Shown piece after piece: positions 25,074-33,447 of a stretch of 37,967 nt of DNA. The number at the start of each line of letters is the position of its first letter. Position 1 is the stretch's first letter. Position numbers and translations under genes: made by a program. The DNA is taken from positions 1-37,967 of the forward strand of contig CAYVGI010000034.1 in assembly GCA_964451095.1 (NCBI GenBank), read 5' to 3'. Origin of the DNA: DAOTTY01 sp964451095 (GTDB lineage Bacteria; Chloroflexota; Anaerolineae; Aggregatilineales; Phototrophicaceae). The notes under the pieces are model-generated. The model did not search any database. It worked only from the letters and a program-made list of their open reading frames with translations, and had not been told where the DNA came from.

Positions 25074-26486
25074 CTACTCGAAGATCACCGGGATAGCGCA
25101 GGGTTCCACGAAGTTACCCGTTTTATCAACGACGACCACGCGCACCCAGTACACGCCGTCTCCGAACAGGTCGGTGTTGATGATGCCCAGCGGACCATTT
25201 AGCACCGGGATATCCGCACGCCCGTAGAAGTTATACACATTCGTGAAGTCCGGGCGCACTTCCAGCTTGTAATACTGGAAGTCCTCCAGTGCGGCGGTGC
25301 CAAACACCGGGAACACCCCGTTCAAGCGCTCACCCGGCGCAGGGAACACGATCGAAGACGCGGGCACTGTGCACCCCTCCGGCAACAGCCCGAACATATC
25401 GTCGACATCGGGTGGGCGCGGCACCCCCGTTTGCACAGGTCCGTTTGGTGCACGCGGCACAAACAACACCTGCTCGACATCAATGTTGCTTGCGTCTGCA
25501 ATGCAGTTGACCTCACGCAGTTCACCGACGGTACTGCCGACTGCTCGTGCGATTGAGTATAGGGTGTTACCGGGTTGAACCGTGTAAGTCGTCCAGCCGG
25601 GTGGGATAGCACACGGCGCGGGTACAGGGGGATGGGCGGCGGCAACCGTTGCCCCAATCATTGGTGACGGTGGTGGTGCCAAGCTCCCCAGGCGGGTGGC
25701 AGTCACGATGGGGATGGGTGTTGCCATCTGCGGCGCGATTATCGTCAGGCGAGGTGTCGCGGTCACAATCGGCACTGCCGTTGCTGTTGAATCGACCGGT
25801 GCCATTAAAGGGCGCGTCGTTGACGTGACAATCCGCACACCCGTTGCGGATGACATGGGCATGAGAGGCGCGGCACGGGTGGCGGTGACGATGCCAATTA
25901 CTGTTACTGTTGGGGCACCGGGTGCCGCAGGGCGGGTGGCAGTGATAATCGGGATGTCTGTTGCCGTTTCCGTCGCGACAGCAGTTGCAGTGCGTGTCGC
26001 TGTCCTTGTTACGGTTGCGGTGTCCGTAACCACCATTGCGACAGCGGTTGGTTCCTCAGTTGCGGTTGCGGTGCGCGTTGGAGGGGGCGTTGTGGTTGCC
26101 TGTTCGGTTGCGGTAACGGTATTTGTCTCCGTCTCCGTTGGGGAGGGCGTCACGGTTGCGGTTGCGGTCTCCGTTGGGGGGAGCGTCAGGGTTACGGTTG
26201 CCGTTTCCGTGTTGGTGGCACTGGGTGATTCAATCGGTGTGCCCGTGTTGGTGGCGCTGGGTGTGCTTGTGCTGGTCTGCTGCAGCAGTGTCACAGTCAC
26301 ACGGGTACTGTCAACTAGCGCAGTTGGGGTTCCCGGCGTGACCGTGCCGCCACCCGCAACCACAGTTCCAGTCGCGTCTGGTTCGCTGCTGACAAGGGAC
26401 AACAAAAATGCCGATAGCCCCACGACCGCCAGTAGCAGCACCAGCAGCAGCGCTGCCAGCAGCTCCCCGCGCAGGTCACGTCGCAT
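25074..26486 (-). CDS. Membrane-anchored LysM protein with Thr-rich stalk
   Basis: A 470-residue envelope protein. One transmembrane helix lies near the N-terminus (LLAALLLVLLLAVVGLSAFL). It is followed by about 250 residues of Thr/Ala/Val/Pro-rich repeats of the TxTATxT type, which probably form an extended, possibly glycosylated stalk. A LysM domain follows (about 297-345, TTYTVQPGNTLYSIARAVG), then a C-terminal beta-rich domain (about 355-470) with SIVFPAPGERLNGVFPVFG, an Ig-like pattern. LysM binds peptidoglycan. The ATG at 26486 has GGGGAG 7 bases upstream and overlaps the end of the kinase-like gene by 11 bases; longer in-frame readings fall inside that gene. It is probably co-transcribed with the LCP gene. 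Confidence 0.87.
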   Translation of the reverse strand: MRRDLRGELLAALLLVLLLAVVGLSAFLLSLVSSEPDATGTVVAGGGTVTPGTPTALVDSTRVTVTLLQQTSTSTPSATNTGTPIESPSATNTETATVTLTLPPTETATATVTPSPTETETNTVTATEQATTTPPPTRTATATEEPTAVAMVVTDTATVTRTATRTATAVATETATDIPIITATRPAAPGAPTVTVIGIVTATRAAPLMPMSSATGVRIVTSTTRPLMAPVDSTATAVPIVTATPRLTIIAPQMATPIPIVTATRLGSLAPPPSPMIGATVAAAHPPVPAPCAIPPGWTTYTVQPGNTLYSIARAVGSTVGELREVNCIADASNIDVEQVLFVPRAPNGPVQTGVPRPPDVDDMFGLLPEGCTVPASSIVFPAPGERLNGVFPVFGTAALEDFQYYKLEVRPDFTNVYNFYGRADIPVLNGPLGIINTDLFGDGVYWVRVVVVDKTGNFVEPCAIPVIFE

Positions 26487-29400
26487 TCTGCGGCTCCCCT
26501 TGTAACGTGATGGGAATGGCAAGGTGGAAGGTCGTGCCAACGCCCTGCCTGCTTTCCACCCAGATGTCACCGCCGTGTGCCTCGGCAATTGCCCTGGCGA
26601 TGGTCAGCCCCACGCCAGTGTCCCCCAGCCCTTCGATAAGGCGATGCTCCGGGCGGTAACGCCGGGCGAACACCTCATCCAGGTCCTCCGGCGCAATACC
26701 AGCGCCGCTATCTGCAACAGAGACGATAACAGCAGGGATAGCCTGCCCCGCGTGCGTGGGGCGTTCTAGGTTGCTCTGCTCTGCTACGATTGTCACGTCG
26801 CCGCCTTCAACGGACGCCAAATATGCGTTGTTCAGCAACTGCCCGATGATCTGCTGCAAACCGTTGTAATCTGCATGAACCGTGGGGATGTTGCTGTCCA
26901 GCCGTAGGTCGAGCAGCAGGTTTTTATCGCGGAACTGGTAGGCGGCGTGGGTGATTGCTTCTTCCAGCATTTCCACAATGTTGACGGGATACAGCTTTGG
27001 TGTGTACTGCTGTGTGTCCAGCGCGGTCAGGTGAATGATGTCGTTCATCATCGTCTCTGTCCGCACAATGTTCGCGGAGATGCGCTGGATAAAGTCACGT
27101 TGGGGGTCGCTCAGCAGCCCGGCAGATTCTGTCACGAGCAAGTCGACAAAGCCAATGATACTCGTGAGCGGGGTGCGTAGCTCCTGAACCATGCTCATCA
27201 GCAGTTCACCGTTGCTGGCGGGTTGTGTGCGTGCCTGGTCAACCTGCTCCAGCAGCGTGGCACGCTCGGTTTGTGCTCGTGCCAGTTCGATCAGTGTTGT
27301 GTTCAGCTCGGACTCCAGGTGGTCGCGCTGCTGCTTGATTTCTTCCAGCATGGTCATCATTTCCGCACGGGCGTCATCGCCTAACTGCCGGATCTTGCCC
27401 CGGTCACCATCCAACCGAGCAAGCATTTGCTCACGGTCGGTTAGCAGAGAAACGCGCTCCAGCTTCAGCCGCTCGCGGTCGGTGGCAATGTCGTTACGCT
27501 CCTCTACCACTGTCCGGAACTTCTCGCGCAGCGCCTCTAGCTGTGTCTCAGCTTCGTCCAGCCTCGCCTCCCTATCGGAGATTTTCGCAAGCAGGCGTGC
27601 ACGCTGGTCTTTGAGTTTGTCCAGCTTGCCCATTGCCTCGTCACGCTCGCTGCGGGTTTGGTCGCGCTGGCGGGTAATCGCTTCACGGTCTGCGGCAAGA
27701 TGGCGGATTTCCGCCTCCATCTTTTCCAGTTGAGACTCACGCTCTTCCTCGCGGCGCATCCGCTGCTCGAACAAGCGGCGCTCTCGGAACAGTGCGTCGC
27801 GCTCCACCTGCAAAACGTTCGTCCGCGCCTGTAATGCCGCCTTCTCCTCATAAAGCTGCTGCACCATTTGTGCTAGCCCACTCGCGCCGCCTTCTAGCCC
27901 CAGCGCGTTAAGTTGTCGTTCAATGTCTTCCAGGCGTTGGCTTAGCTGGTCGCGCTCGCTTTGCAATCGCCCCCGTTCGGCGGTCATGCTGTCTACAACG
28001 TCGTTTACGGCGTGTGAGCTACCGGATGACGCCTGTTGGCGTACATCGGCAAGCTGTGCCTGCAAAGACGACATCTCGCGCAGAAGGTCTTCTTTCTCGC
28101 GGCTTAGCGTCTCCACCATCATGTTGTAGATCGCTTCGCTGTCGGTGCCCGTTGCGCTGGCGAGCGCTGTTTCTGCCTCTTGGACGCGCTGTGAGAGTTG
28201 GTCACGCTCCTGGCGTAGCTGTTCCTGCTCCTTATTTAGCGCCACAATCCGCTGGGAAACAGACAACCCCTCTTGTGTATCGCCCAGCACACTTTGCAAG
28301 TGTGTGCGTGCATCGTCCAGTTCAAGCTTTAGCATCGCCACCTGCCGCTGAAGGTCAGCGTTTTGCTGGCGTGCCGCGTCCAGTGATGACTGCATTTCGC
28401 GGCGTGCTTCTATCACATCCGCTTCGCTTATTTCATCCACCGTCACGCCTGTCACCATCGCCTGGATCGCCATCTCGCCCGCGAGGTTCTCAGCATCGCG
28501 GGAAGCCTCACTGAGCGCCAGCAGGCTACCGGCAATGATGCCGATGCCCTTCAGTAACTCACGCTCGCTCTCGCGCAGTTCACGGCGAGAGTAGGGCAAC
28601 CCCACCACCAGAATCCCAACGAGGTCTTCGTCGCGCATCAGCGGTTGGAAGTACGCCGCGCCAATCTGGTTGACTTCCAGGCGGCTGTAGAGGTCTGCGA
28701 GTTCATCCGGGTTGCGGTCTACGTAGAGTGGGCGCTGCTGCTTGCGCTCAATTGCGTTCACCAGCGTCACCTGTAAGTCCAGGTTGAAGGAGGGCATCGC
28801 AGGCAAGGTAAGCTGGCGTGTGCGGTCGTATGCTACCTCAATGTCTGCGTGGTTCGGGTCTTTGGCGTACAGCAGCGCGCCTACATCCGCCTTTAGCACC
28901 TCTAGCGCCGCCGAGACGATGCGCAGCGGGATGTCACTGGGATTTGCAAGCTCCAAGATGAGCCCCAGCGTCCTCAACAACTGGACGGACTCGCGCTCTA
29001 CTGGCGAGCTTTGTGGCGCGACCTGCGCTTTAGAAAACGGTTGCGACGACATGGATGATGTCTCGGACAGTTTCTCCACGGGTCGGGTTTGTTTTCTCGT
29101 TGGGACAGGCGGCATGGGTTGGGAAAGGCTCTCGGTTTGCAAATCCAGCGCCAGTTCATAGCCGAAAACGACCTTGCGATAAATCACGAGGGGGACAATG
29201 GGCGCAGCGAGGAAGAGCGCCAGCCGGGATAGCCCGCTGTAGTCGTCGATGGCGATTCGCCCGCCTGCAATCTGCCACAGCGTCCCGCTGAACCCAACCA
29301 GCAGCAGCCCAAAGAAGATCATCTTGAGCGGCAAATCAATGACGGTGCGGTAGTAGCCCATCAGCAGCACTAGTGCCAGCAGCGCTAGCACGCTTTGTAT

Positions 29401-29871
29401 GAATGCCCAGGCAACTGCAAGCTGGCTCAGGTTAAAGTCCAGCACGAGCGAAAGCTCTGCCCAGCGCAGCCCGCTCACGATGTACCCAACGACCACCACC
29501 AACAGCAGCACCAACAGCCCCAGCGAGATCGTGTTGCGGGCGCGATCTGTGTCCGACGTTAGGAACGCCCACCCGATGAGCAGCATTGCGATAGCGGTAA
29601 CTGCCTGTTCCAGCGGCGGCAAAATCGCCCGTGCATCTTGCCCGGTGAAGACGGAGTACAATGCGCCTGCCGTGAGCGCCAGCCACCCCAGCAGTGCCCC
29701 GCCTGTTGCCAGGCTGTAGCGGGATGCCGTGCGGCTTTGCGGGCGGCGTGTGAGCTGACCCAGCGCTACTGCCAGCCCAGCGCTGAGCGACAGCACAACC
29801 ACAACGTGGTAGAAAAAATCTCCTGGTGGTTGTACAAACGCATTGAGTACGTCGAACAAGGTCTGCATCAT
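26476..29871 (-). CDS. Membrane GAF/coiled-coil histidine-kinase-like protein lacking the phosphoacceptor His
   Basis: A 1131-residue sensor. Residues 1-245 carry about seven or eight transmembrane helices. After a linker comes a GAF domain (about 295-455), then a very long coiled coil (about 480-880) with heptads of Glu, Arg, Gln and Leu. Next are a HisKA-like domain (885-955) and an HATPase domain (about 985-1128). In the H-box the expected His is Gln896: MSMVQELRTPLTSIIG. The ATP-binding parts look intact: N-box QLLNNAYLA, G1 box DSGAGI at 1054-1059, and G2 box GDTGVGL. It therefore probably binds ATP but cannot autophosphorylate in the usual way. It heads a probable operon with the LysM and LCP genes, which suggests sensing of the cell envelope. 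The ATGATG start lacks a strong Shine-Dalgarno sequence. Confidence 0.85.
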   Translation of the reverse strand: MMQTLFDVLNAFVQPPGDFFYHVVVVLSLSAGLAVALGQLTRRPQSRTASRYSLATGGALLGWLALTAGALYSVFTGQDARAILPPLEQAVTAIAMLLIGWAFLTSDTDRARNTISLGLLVLLLVVVVGYIVSGLRWAELSLVLDFNLSQLAVAWAFIQSVLALLALVLLMGYYRTVIDLPLKMIFFGLLLVGFSGTLWQIAGGRIAIDDYSGLSRLALFLAAPIVPLVIYRKVVFGYELALDLQTESLSQPMPPVPTRKQTRPVEKLSETSSMSSQPFSKAQVAPQSSPVERESVQLLRTLGLILELANPSDIPLRIVSAALEVLKADVGALLYAKDPNHADIEVAYDRTRQLTLPAMPSFNLDLQVTLVNAIERKQQRPLYVDRNPDELADLYSRLEVNQIGAAYFQPLMRDEDLVGILVVGLPYSRRELRESERELLKGIGIIAGSLLALSEASRDAENLAGEMAIQAMVTGVTVDEISEADVIEARREMQSSLDAARQQNADLQRQVAMLKLELDDARTHLQSVLGDTQEGLSVSQRIVALNKEQEQLRQERDQLSQRVQEAETALASATGTDSEAIYNMMVETLSREKEDLLREMSSLQAQLADVRQQASSGSSHAVNDVVDSMTAERGRLQSERDQLSQRLEDIERQLNALGLEGGASGLAQMVQQLYEEKAALQARTNVLQVERDALFRERRLFEQRMRREEERESQLEKMEAEIRHLAADREAITRQRDQTRSERDEAMGKLDKLKDQRARLLAKISDREARLDEAETQLEALREKFRTVVEERNDIATDRERLKLERVSLLTDREQMLARLDGDRGKIRQLGDDARAEMMTMLEEIKQQRDHLESELNTTLIELARAQTERATLLEQVDQARTQPASNGELLMSMVQELRTPLTSIIGFVDLLVTESAGLLSDPQRDFIQRISANIVRTETMMNDIIHLTALDTQQYTPKLYPVNIVEMLEEAITHAAYQFRDKNLLLDLRLDSNIPTVHADYNGLQQIIGQLLNNAYLASVEGGDVTIVAEQSNLERPTHAGQAIPAVIVSVADSGAGIAPEDLDEVFARRYRPEHRLIEGLGDTGVGLTIARAIAEAHGGDIWVESRQGVGTTFHLAIPITLQGEPQNAT

Positions 29872-29906
29872 TGGCGGCGTGGTTTCATCCAGTCAATATC
29901 ATGTTC

Positions 29907-29915
29907 AGTATAGCA
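29907..29915 (-). promoter_or_regulatory. Extended -10 promoter of the kinase-like/LysM/LCP cluster
   Basis: The minus strand reads GTGCTATACTGAA, with TATACT at 29912-29907 preceded by TGC. No -35 is evident. It is 36 bases before the ATG at 29871. Confidence 0.5.
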
Positions 29916-30059
29916 CGAACGTTTGTTGCCCGTCGGTGGCACCGCGCCGCAGAGGGTTATAATTTCGTTGTGGTGCAGCGAACCGAACGCTTGACGCTCT
30001 TTCCGACCATCACTAGACTGCTGCGTTATTGTACACAGTAGGTCGAAAGTGTTGCTCCA

Positions 30060-30521
30060 TTGCGTCAGGTCGCCTACTTTCTCCGGCGTTTCCCGTTTAT
30101 TGCCATCACCGCCACGCTCATCTGGCAGGCATTTCGCCCCCGTTTTACAGCGGGCGTCGTGGGCATCATATTCAACGACGATGGGCATGTACTGCTCGTA
30201 GAGCACGTTACCCACCCGAAGCGCCCATGGGGCCTGCCCGGCGGCTGGGTGGACCGTGCAGAGACATTGGAACGGACGGTGGTACGCGAGCTGAAGGAGG
30301 AGTTGCAACTGGATGTGCAGGTGCGGCAGGTCGCTCACCTGGAAATCGCCAAGAAGCGACCCAACCACATCGACATCGCCTACCTGTGCACCACCGAGGG
30401 GCAGATTGGCACCCTTAGCCCTGAGTTACTGGGGTATCGTTGGGCAGCACCAACCGACCTACCCAACATCCCCGATTTTCACGTCGATGCCATTCAACAT
30501 GCGCTAGAGTTGAGGTCTTAA
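30060..30521 (+). CDS. Nudix hydrolase
   Basis: A 153-residue protein that hydrolyses a nucleoside diphosphate linked to another group. The Nudix box fits: GWVDRAE-7x-RELKEEL (within residues 61-83), with catalytic Glu in RELKEEL. The final Gly of the consensus is replaced by Gln. A hydrophobic N-terminal stretch (about 8-24) may anchor it to the membrane or simply precede the first strand. The TTG start at 30060 is the only start close to the domain and has a poor Shine-Dalgarno sequence. It is divergent from the kinase-like gene and runs into the next gene with only 5 bases between stop and start. The substrate cannot be predicted. Confidence 0.88.
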   Translation: MRQVAYFLRRFPFIAITATLIWQAFRPRFTAGVVGIIFNDDGHVLLVEHVTHPKRPWGLPGGWVDRAETLERTVVRELKEELQLDVQVRQVAHLEIAKKRPNHIDIAYLCTTEGQIGTLSPELLGYRWAAPTDLPNIPDFHVDAIQHALELRS

Positions 30522-30526
30522 CTGGT

Positions 30527-32155
30527 ATGTCATCTCTCACCGGGCTTGGAACCCGCAAACGCGGACGCCGCGTTGCTACGCCTGTCCTGCCGATTGTATC
30601 CACGTTGGCACTGCTGGCAGCGGTTGGGTTGTTCGTGATGGAACTGCTGCGCTTTAGCCAACAGCAAACACGCCTGCCTACCGATATTTCTGTTGCGGGC
30701 ATTGAGGTAGGGGGGCTGTTGCCCGGCGAGGCAGTTGCACGCTGGGAGGAAGCTTATGCCCAACCGATTGTGCTGTACTACGACGAAAGCCCTATCCTGC
30801 TAGACCCAGCATCGGTCGGCTTCCGCACCAACAACGAGGTGATGCTCGCTACCGCCCGCGCGACGGACAACACTGGCAGTGCCTTTTGGGGGCGCTTCCT
30901 TAACCACTTGCTCCAGCAAGAATCGTTTGGCGGGCTGGATATTCCGCTGACGGCGGACTACCAACAAAACCTGCTGCGTAACTACCTGCTCGATATTGCC
31001 ACACGGTACGACCAGCCCGCCGGAGACGCCGCCTACGACCTGGAGACACTTACCGTACGGGATGGACGGTCAGGGTTGCAGCTTGAGGTGAATACCGCCC
31101 TCAGCCAGATCGAAGAAGCGCTGTTCAATCCAAGTAACCGCACCGTCTACCTGCCCGTCGGCGGCACCACCACCTTCAATGCGGACATCAGCACGCTGCG
31201 CGACCTCATCGTCGCCTACCTGGACGCCGAGGGGTTCATCTTCGACGGGCAAACGACTGTTGCATCGGTGTACATCCTGGACTTGCAAACAGGTGAAGAG
31301 GTAAACATTCTAGGAGATGTTTCCTTTTCCGCAGCGAGCACGCAAAAAGTTGGCATCATGATCGAGTATTTCCGGCGCTTGGCATTTGCCCCGACGCAAG
31401 AGGAAGCATGGCTCATGGCAAACTCGCTGTTGTGCAGCAACAACGCCTCCTCTAACCTGCTTATGCAGATCATCGGCAACGGCAACCTGTTTACCGGGCT
31501 GGGGCAAATCAACAGCACGCTGCAATACCTGGGTGCCCGCAACACCTACATCACTGCCCCGTACGACCTGGGCATCGCCGACCAGGAACTTGGCTCGATT
31601 GGTGCCCCTGCGACCAACCCCAACACCAACTTCGATACCAATGCGGACCTGTTCAACCGCACCACAGCAGAGGACATGGGCATCCTGTTCAACCACATTT
31701 ACGACTGCGCCTATTACGGCTCCGGGCTGATGGCAGCATATCCAGAGGAGTTTAACCAGACGGAATGCCGCCAGATGATCGAGTTGATGAGCGCAAACGA
31801 CCTGCTGCGCCTGCTGCAAGCGGGTGTCCCGCCAGACACGCGCATCTCGCACAAAAACGGCTGGATTTTCGATATGGTAGGTGATGCCGGGATTGTGTTC
31901 TCTCCGAACGGGCGGCACTACATCATTTCTGTGTTCCTATGGGAGGAAGCAGAGTTCCAGAACTACGAGGAACTGTGGCCCCTGCTGGAGGAGATTTCTC
32001 GTGCGACGTGGAATTACTTTAACCCAGAAGCACCCATGACCGCCCCACGAACCGACCTGCCCGTCACAGCGCAGGAATGCGAGGGCAACTACCTGCCCCC
32101 AAACATGGAGCAGGTCGACCTGAACGATATTGATGCGTGGCGCGGGCAGTCCTGA
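30527..32155 (+). CDS. Membrane-anchored beta-lactamase-like serine hydrolase with VanW-type N-terminal domain
   Basis: A 542-residue protein. One transmembrane helix (about 20-45) is followed by a PG_binding_4 domain as in VanW-type proteins (about 50-230, LPTDISVAGIEVGGLLPGEA). The C-terminal half is a class A beta-lactamase / D,D-peptidase-like domain with SxxK Ser271-Thr-Gln-Lys274 in SAASTQKVGIM, an SxN-like CSNNASSN block and a KNG triad in SHKNGW in place of KTG. The protein probably acts on peptidoglycan outside the membrane. Whether it hydrolyses beta-lactams cannot be told, and I see no reason to call it a resistance gene. The ATG at 30527 is preferred to in-frame codons inside the Nudix gene. 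The pair probably forms an operon. Confidence 0.82.
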   Translation: MSSLTGLGTRKRGRRVATPVLPIVSTLALLAAVGLFVMELLRFSQQQTRLPTDISVAGIEVGGLLPGEAVARWEEAYAQPIVLYYDESPILLDPASVGFRTNNEVMLATARATDNTGSAFWGRFLNHLLQQESFGGLDIPLTADYQQNLLRNYLLDIATRYDQPAGDAAYDLETLTVRDGRSGLQLEVNTALSQIEEALFNPSNRTVYLPVGGTTTFNADISTLRDLIVAYLDAEGFIFDGQTTVASVYILDLQTGEEVNILGDVSFSAASTQKVGIMIEYFRRLAFAPTQEEAWLMANSLLCSNNASSNLLMQIIGNGNLFTGLGQINSTLQYLGARNTYITAPYDLGIADQELGSIGAPATNPNTNFDTNADLFNRTTAEDMGILFNHIYDCAYYGSGLMAAYPEEFNQTECRQMIELMSANDLLRLLQAGVPPDTRISHKNGWIFDMVGDAGIVFSPNGRHYIISVFLWEEAEFQNYEELWPLLEEISRATWNYFNPEAPMTAPRTDLPVTAQECEGNYLPPNMEQVDLNDIDAWRGQS

Positions 32156-32164
32156 TTGTGCTGG

Positions 32165-32596
32165 CTAGCTGATGTGTTTCTCCATGATGAGGTGGTTCTT
32201 GTTGGCGGCGTAACGGTAGTCCACCGTATCCATCACCTTCTTGATGAAGAACAGTCCCCAGCCTCCGATGTTGCGATCTTCAATCGACGCTGTGGGGTCG
32301 GGTTCGTCCAGTGTAAGGGGGTCGAACGGCGGACCTTCATCCACAATCGTGACCTTGAAGCGCTTGGGGTCTTTGTGGATGATGATTTCAATGGGTTTGT
32401 CCGCACTGCCGTTGCCGTAGGCGTGCTCGATGATGTTCGTCACAGCCTCATCGACCGCTAGTTCGAGGTGGTTCACGTCTTTAACTGGCAAGCCCACATC
32501 TTCTGCAACTTGCACAACCCAGTTGCACACGCTCGCCACCTGCTCAATCTCACCCGCGATTTTTAAACGGTGTTCGCTAGCCATCTTTCGGCTCAC
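32165..32596 (-). CDS. Anti-sigma-factor kinase, RsbW/SpoIIAB-like
   Basis: A 143-residue GHKL protein-serine kinase and sigma-factor antagonist. The ATP-binding motifs are DEAVTNIIEHAY (N-box), DEGPPFDP (G1) and GGWGLFFIKKVMD (G2). In partner switching such a kinase binds either a sigma factor or an antagonist and phosphorylates the antagonist. The GTG start overlaps the stop of the STAS gene upstream by 4 bases (GTGA), which indicates coupling; an ATG four codons later is an alternative. No sigma-factor gene is adjacent. Confidence 0.9.
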   Translation of the reverse strand: MSRKMASEHRLKIAGEIEQVASVCNWVVQVAEDVGLPVKDVNHLELAVDEAVTNIIEHAYGNGSADKPIEIIIHKDPKRFKVTIVDEGPPFDPLTLDEPDPTASIEDRNIGGWGLFFIKKVMDTVDYRYAANKNHLIMEKHIS

Positions 32597-32937
32597 TGCT
32601 CGTAGCTGTCAAGCGCGGCGTCTTGCGTGGGGAAAATCTGCAAGATGGTGTCCAACCCTGCCATCTCCAACACTTCTAGCACACGCTCGGACGGCTGTGC
32701 AATTCGCAAGTCACCTTCGCTGCGCTTCACTTTCTTGAGTGCGCTCACAATCTCGCGCAGCCCAGCGCTGCTCATATAATCGACACTTGCCAAGTCTAGC
32801 ACGATTTGCACCTTGCCGCTGTCGATCTCTTCGATCAGTTTCTCTCCAAATTGGTTGGCGTTCATGCTGTCGATGCGCCCGCTAACCTCCACGAGCGTGA
32901 CCTTGCTGTTGTCGCCACTGACACTCACATCAACCAT
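32593..32937 (-). CDS. Anti-sigma-factor antagonist, STAS domain (RsbV/SpoIIAA-like)
   Basis: A 114-residue STAS-domain protein that releases a sigma factor (or other target) from the adjoining RsbW-like kinase when it is unphosphorylated. The core is KVTLVEVSGRIDS and VQIVLDLASVDYMSSAGLRE. Ser57 lies at the phosphorylation site of the family (the usual DSSGL reads SSAGL here). The ATG at 32937 has GAGG 7 bases upstream; a longer in-frame reading to 32982 adds a non-STAS extension. It forms a two-gene operon with the kinase. Confidence 0.9.
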   Translation of the reverse strand: MVDVSVSGDNSKVTLVEVSGRIDSMNANQFGEKLIEEIDSGKVQIVLDLASVDYMSSAGLREIVSALKKVKRSEGDLRIAQPSERVLEVLEMAGLDTILQIFPTQDAALDSYEQ

Positions 32938-33084
32938 TGCACTACCTCGAATGTTTATCGGGTAAAACGTACGTACTTTCATACTGTGTTACGACGCGCA
33001 CTGTAGTTTACACCAAAACTGAAACCGTGTGAAATAGAGATGAAGAACGATTGAAAGTCGCTTACGTTTCCGTGCAGACCAAAC

Positions 33085-33090
33085 TATAAT
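33085..33090 (+). promoter_or_regulatory. -10 box before the small membrane protein gene
   Basis: A perfect TATAAT 40 bases upstream of the ATG at 33131. Only a weak -35 (TTACGT) is at 17 bases. Confidence 0.45.
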
Positions 33091-33130
33091 CCTGCCCAAG
33101 TAGATCAGCAACGGCGACTGACATAGCACT

Positions 33131-33409
33131 ATGAACCTACAAGCGCTTTTCTTCATCACACTCACATTCAGCATTACGTTCCTTGCCTACCAACGTGCAG
33201 ACCCCAGCCGCAGGAACGCCGTGCGCAACTTTGTGTGGTTCATGATCTTTCTGTTGTTGGTGTATGCGCTGTGGCAAAGCGCTATATTGGAAGCGCTTGT
33301 GGGGTTGCTTATCGCTACCGTGTTTAATGGGCTGTTCTGGCTGCTCATCGGGCGCTATAACCCGGTGCACAGCAGCGACGAGATCCGTGTGCTAGGCATG
33401 GACGATTAG
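33131..33409 (+). CDS. Small membrane protein of unknown function
   Basis: A 92-residue protein with a hydrophobic N-terminus (about 4-19), a basic loop (QRADPSRRNAVRN) and two adjoining transmembrane helices (about 33-74). It ends in a short acidic tail. I do not recognise a family. No Shine-Dalgarno sequence is seen before the ATG, but a TATAAT lies 40 bases upstream. It is divergent from the STAS/RsbW pair and convergent with mrp. Confidence 0.6.
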   Translation: MNLQALFFITLTFSITFLAYQRADPSRRNAVRNFVWFMIFLLLVYALWQSAILEALVGLLIATVFNGLFWLLIGRYNPVHSSDEIRVLGMDD

Positions 33410-33447
33410 GGCAGCACCCGTGGGCACCGCCCTGCTGCGCCACGCGG

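Noticed and set aside
25696..26505. Plus-strand open frame of 269 codons rich in Val, Ala and Thr
   Set aside because: It is the mirror of the Thr-rich stalk of the LysM protein; low-complexity coding DNA opens the opposite frame.
27191..27733. Plus-strand Ser/Arg-rich frame
   Set aside because: It is antisense to the coiled coil of the large sensor and has the composition expected of a reversed Glu/Arg/Leu-rich coding region.
30527..32155. Antibiotic-resistance beta-lactamase
   Set aside because: The fold-level motifs are shared with cell-wall peptidases. The KNG triad, membrane anchor and VanW-type domain argue against a dedicated resistance enzyme.
33410..33447. Possible bidirectional terminator between the small membrane protein gene and mrp
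   Set aside because: GCAGCA and TGCTGC can pair, but the stem is short and neither side has a T-run, so I do not call it.
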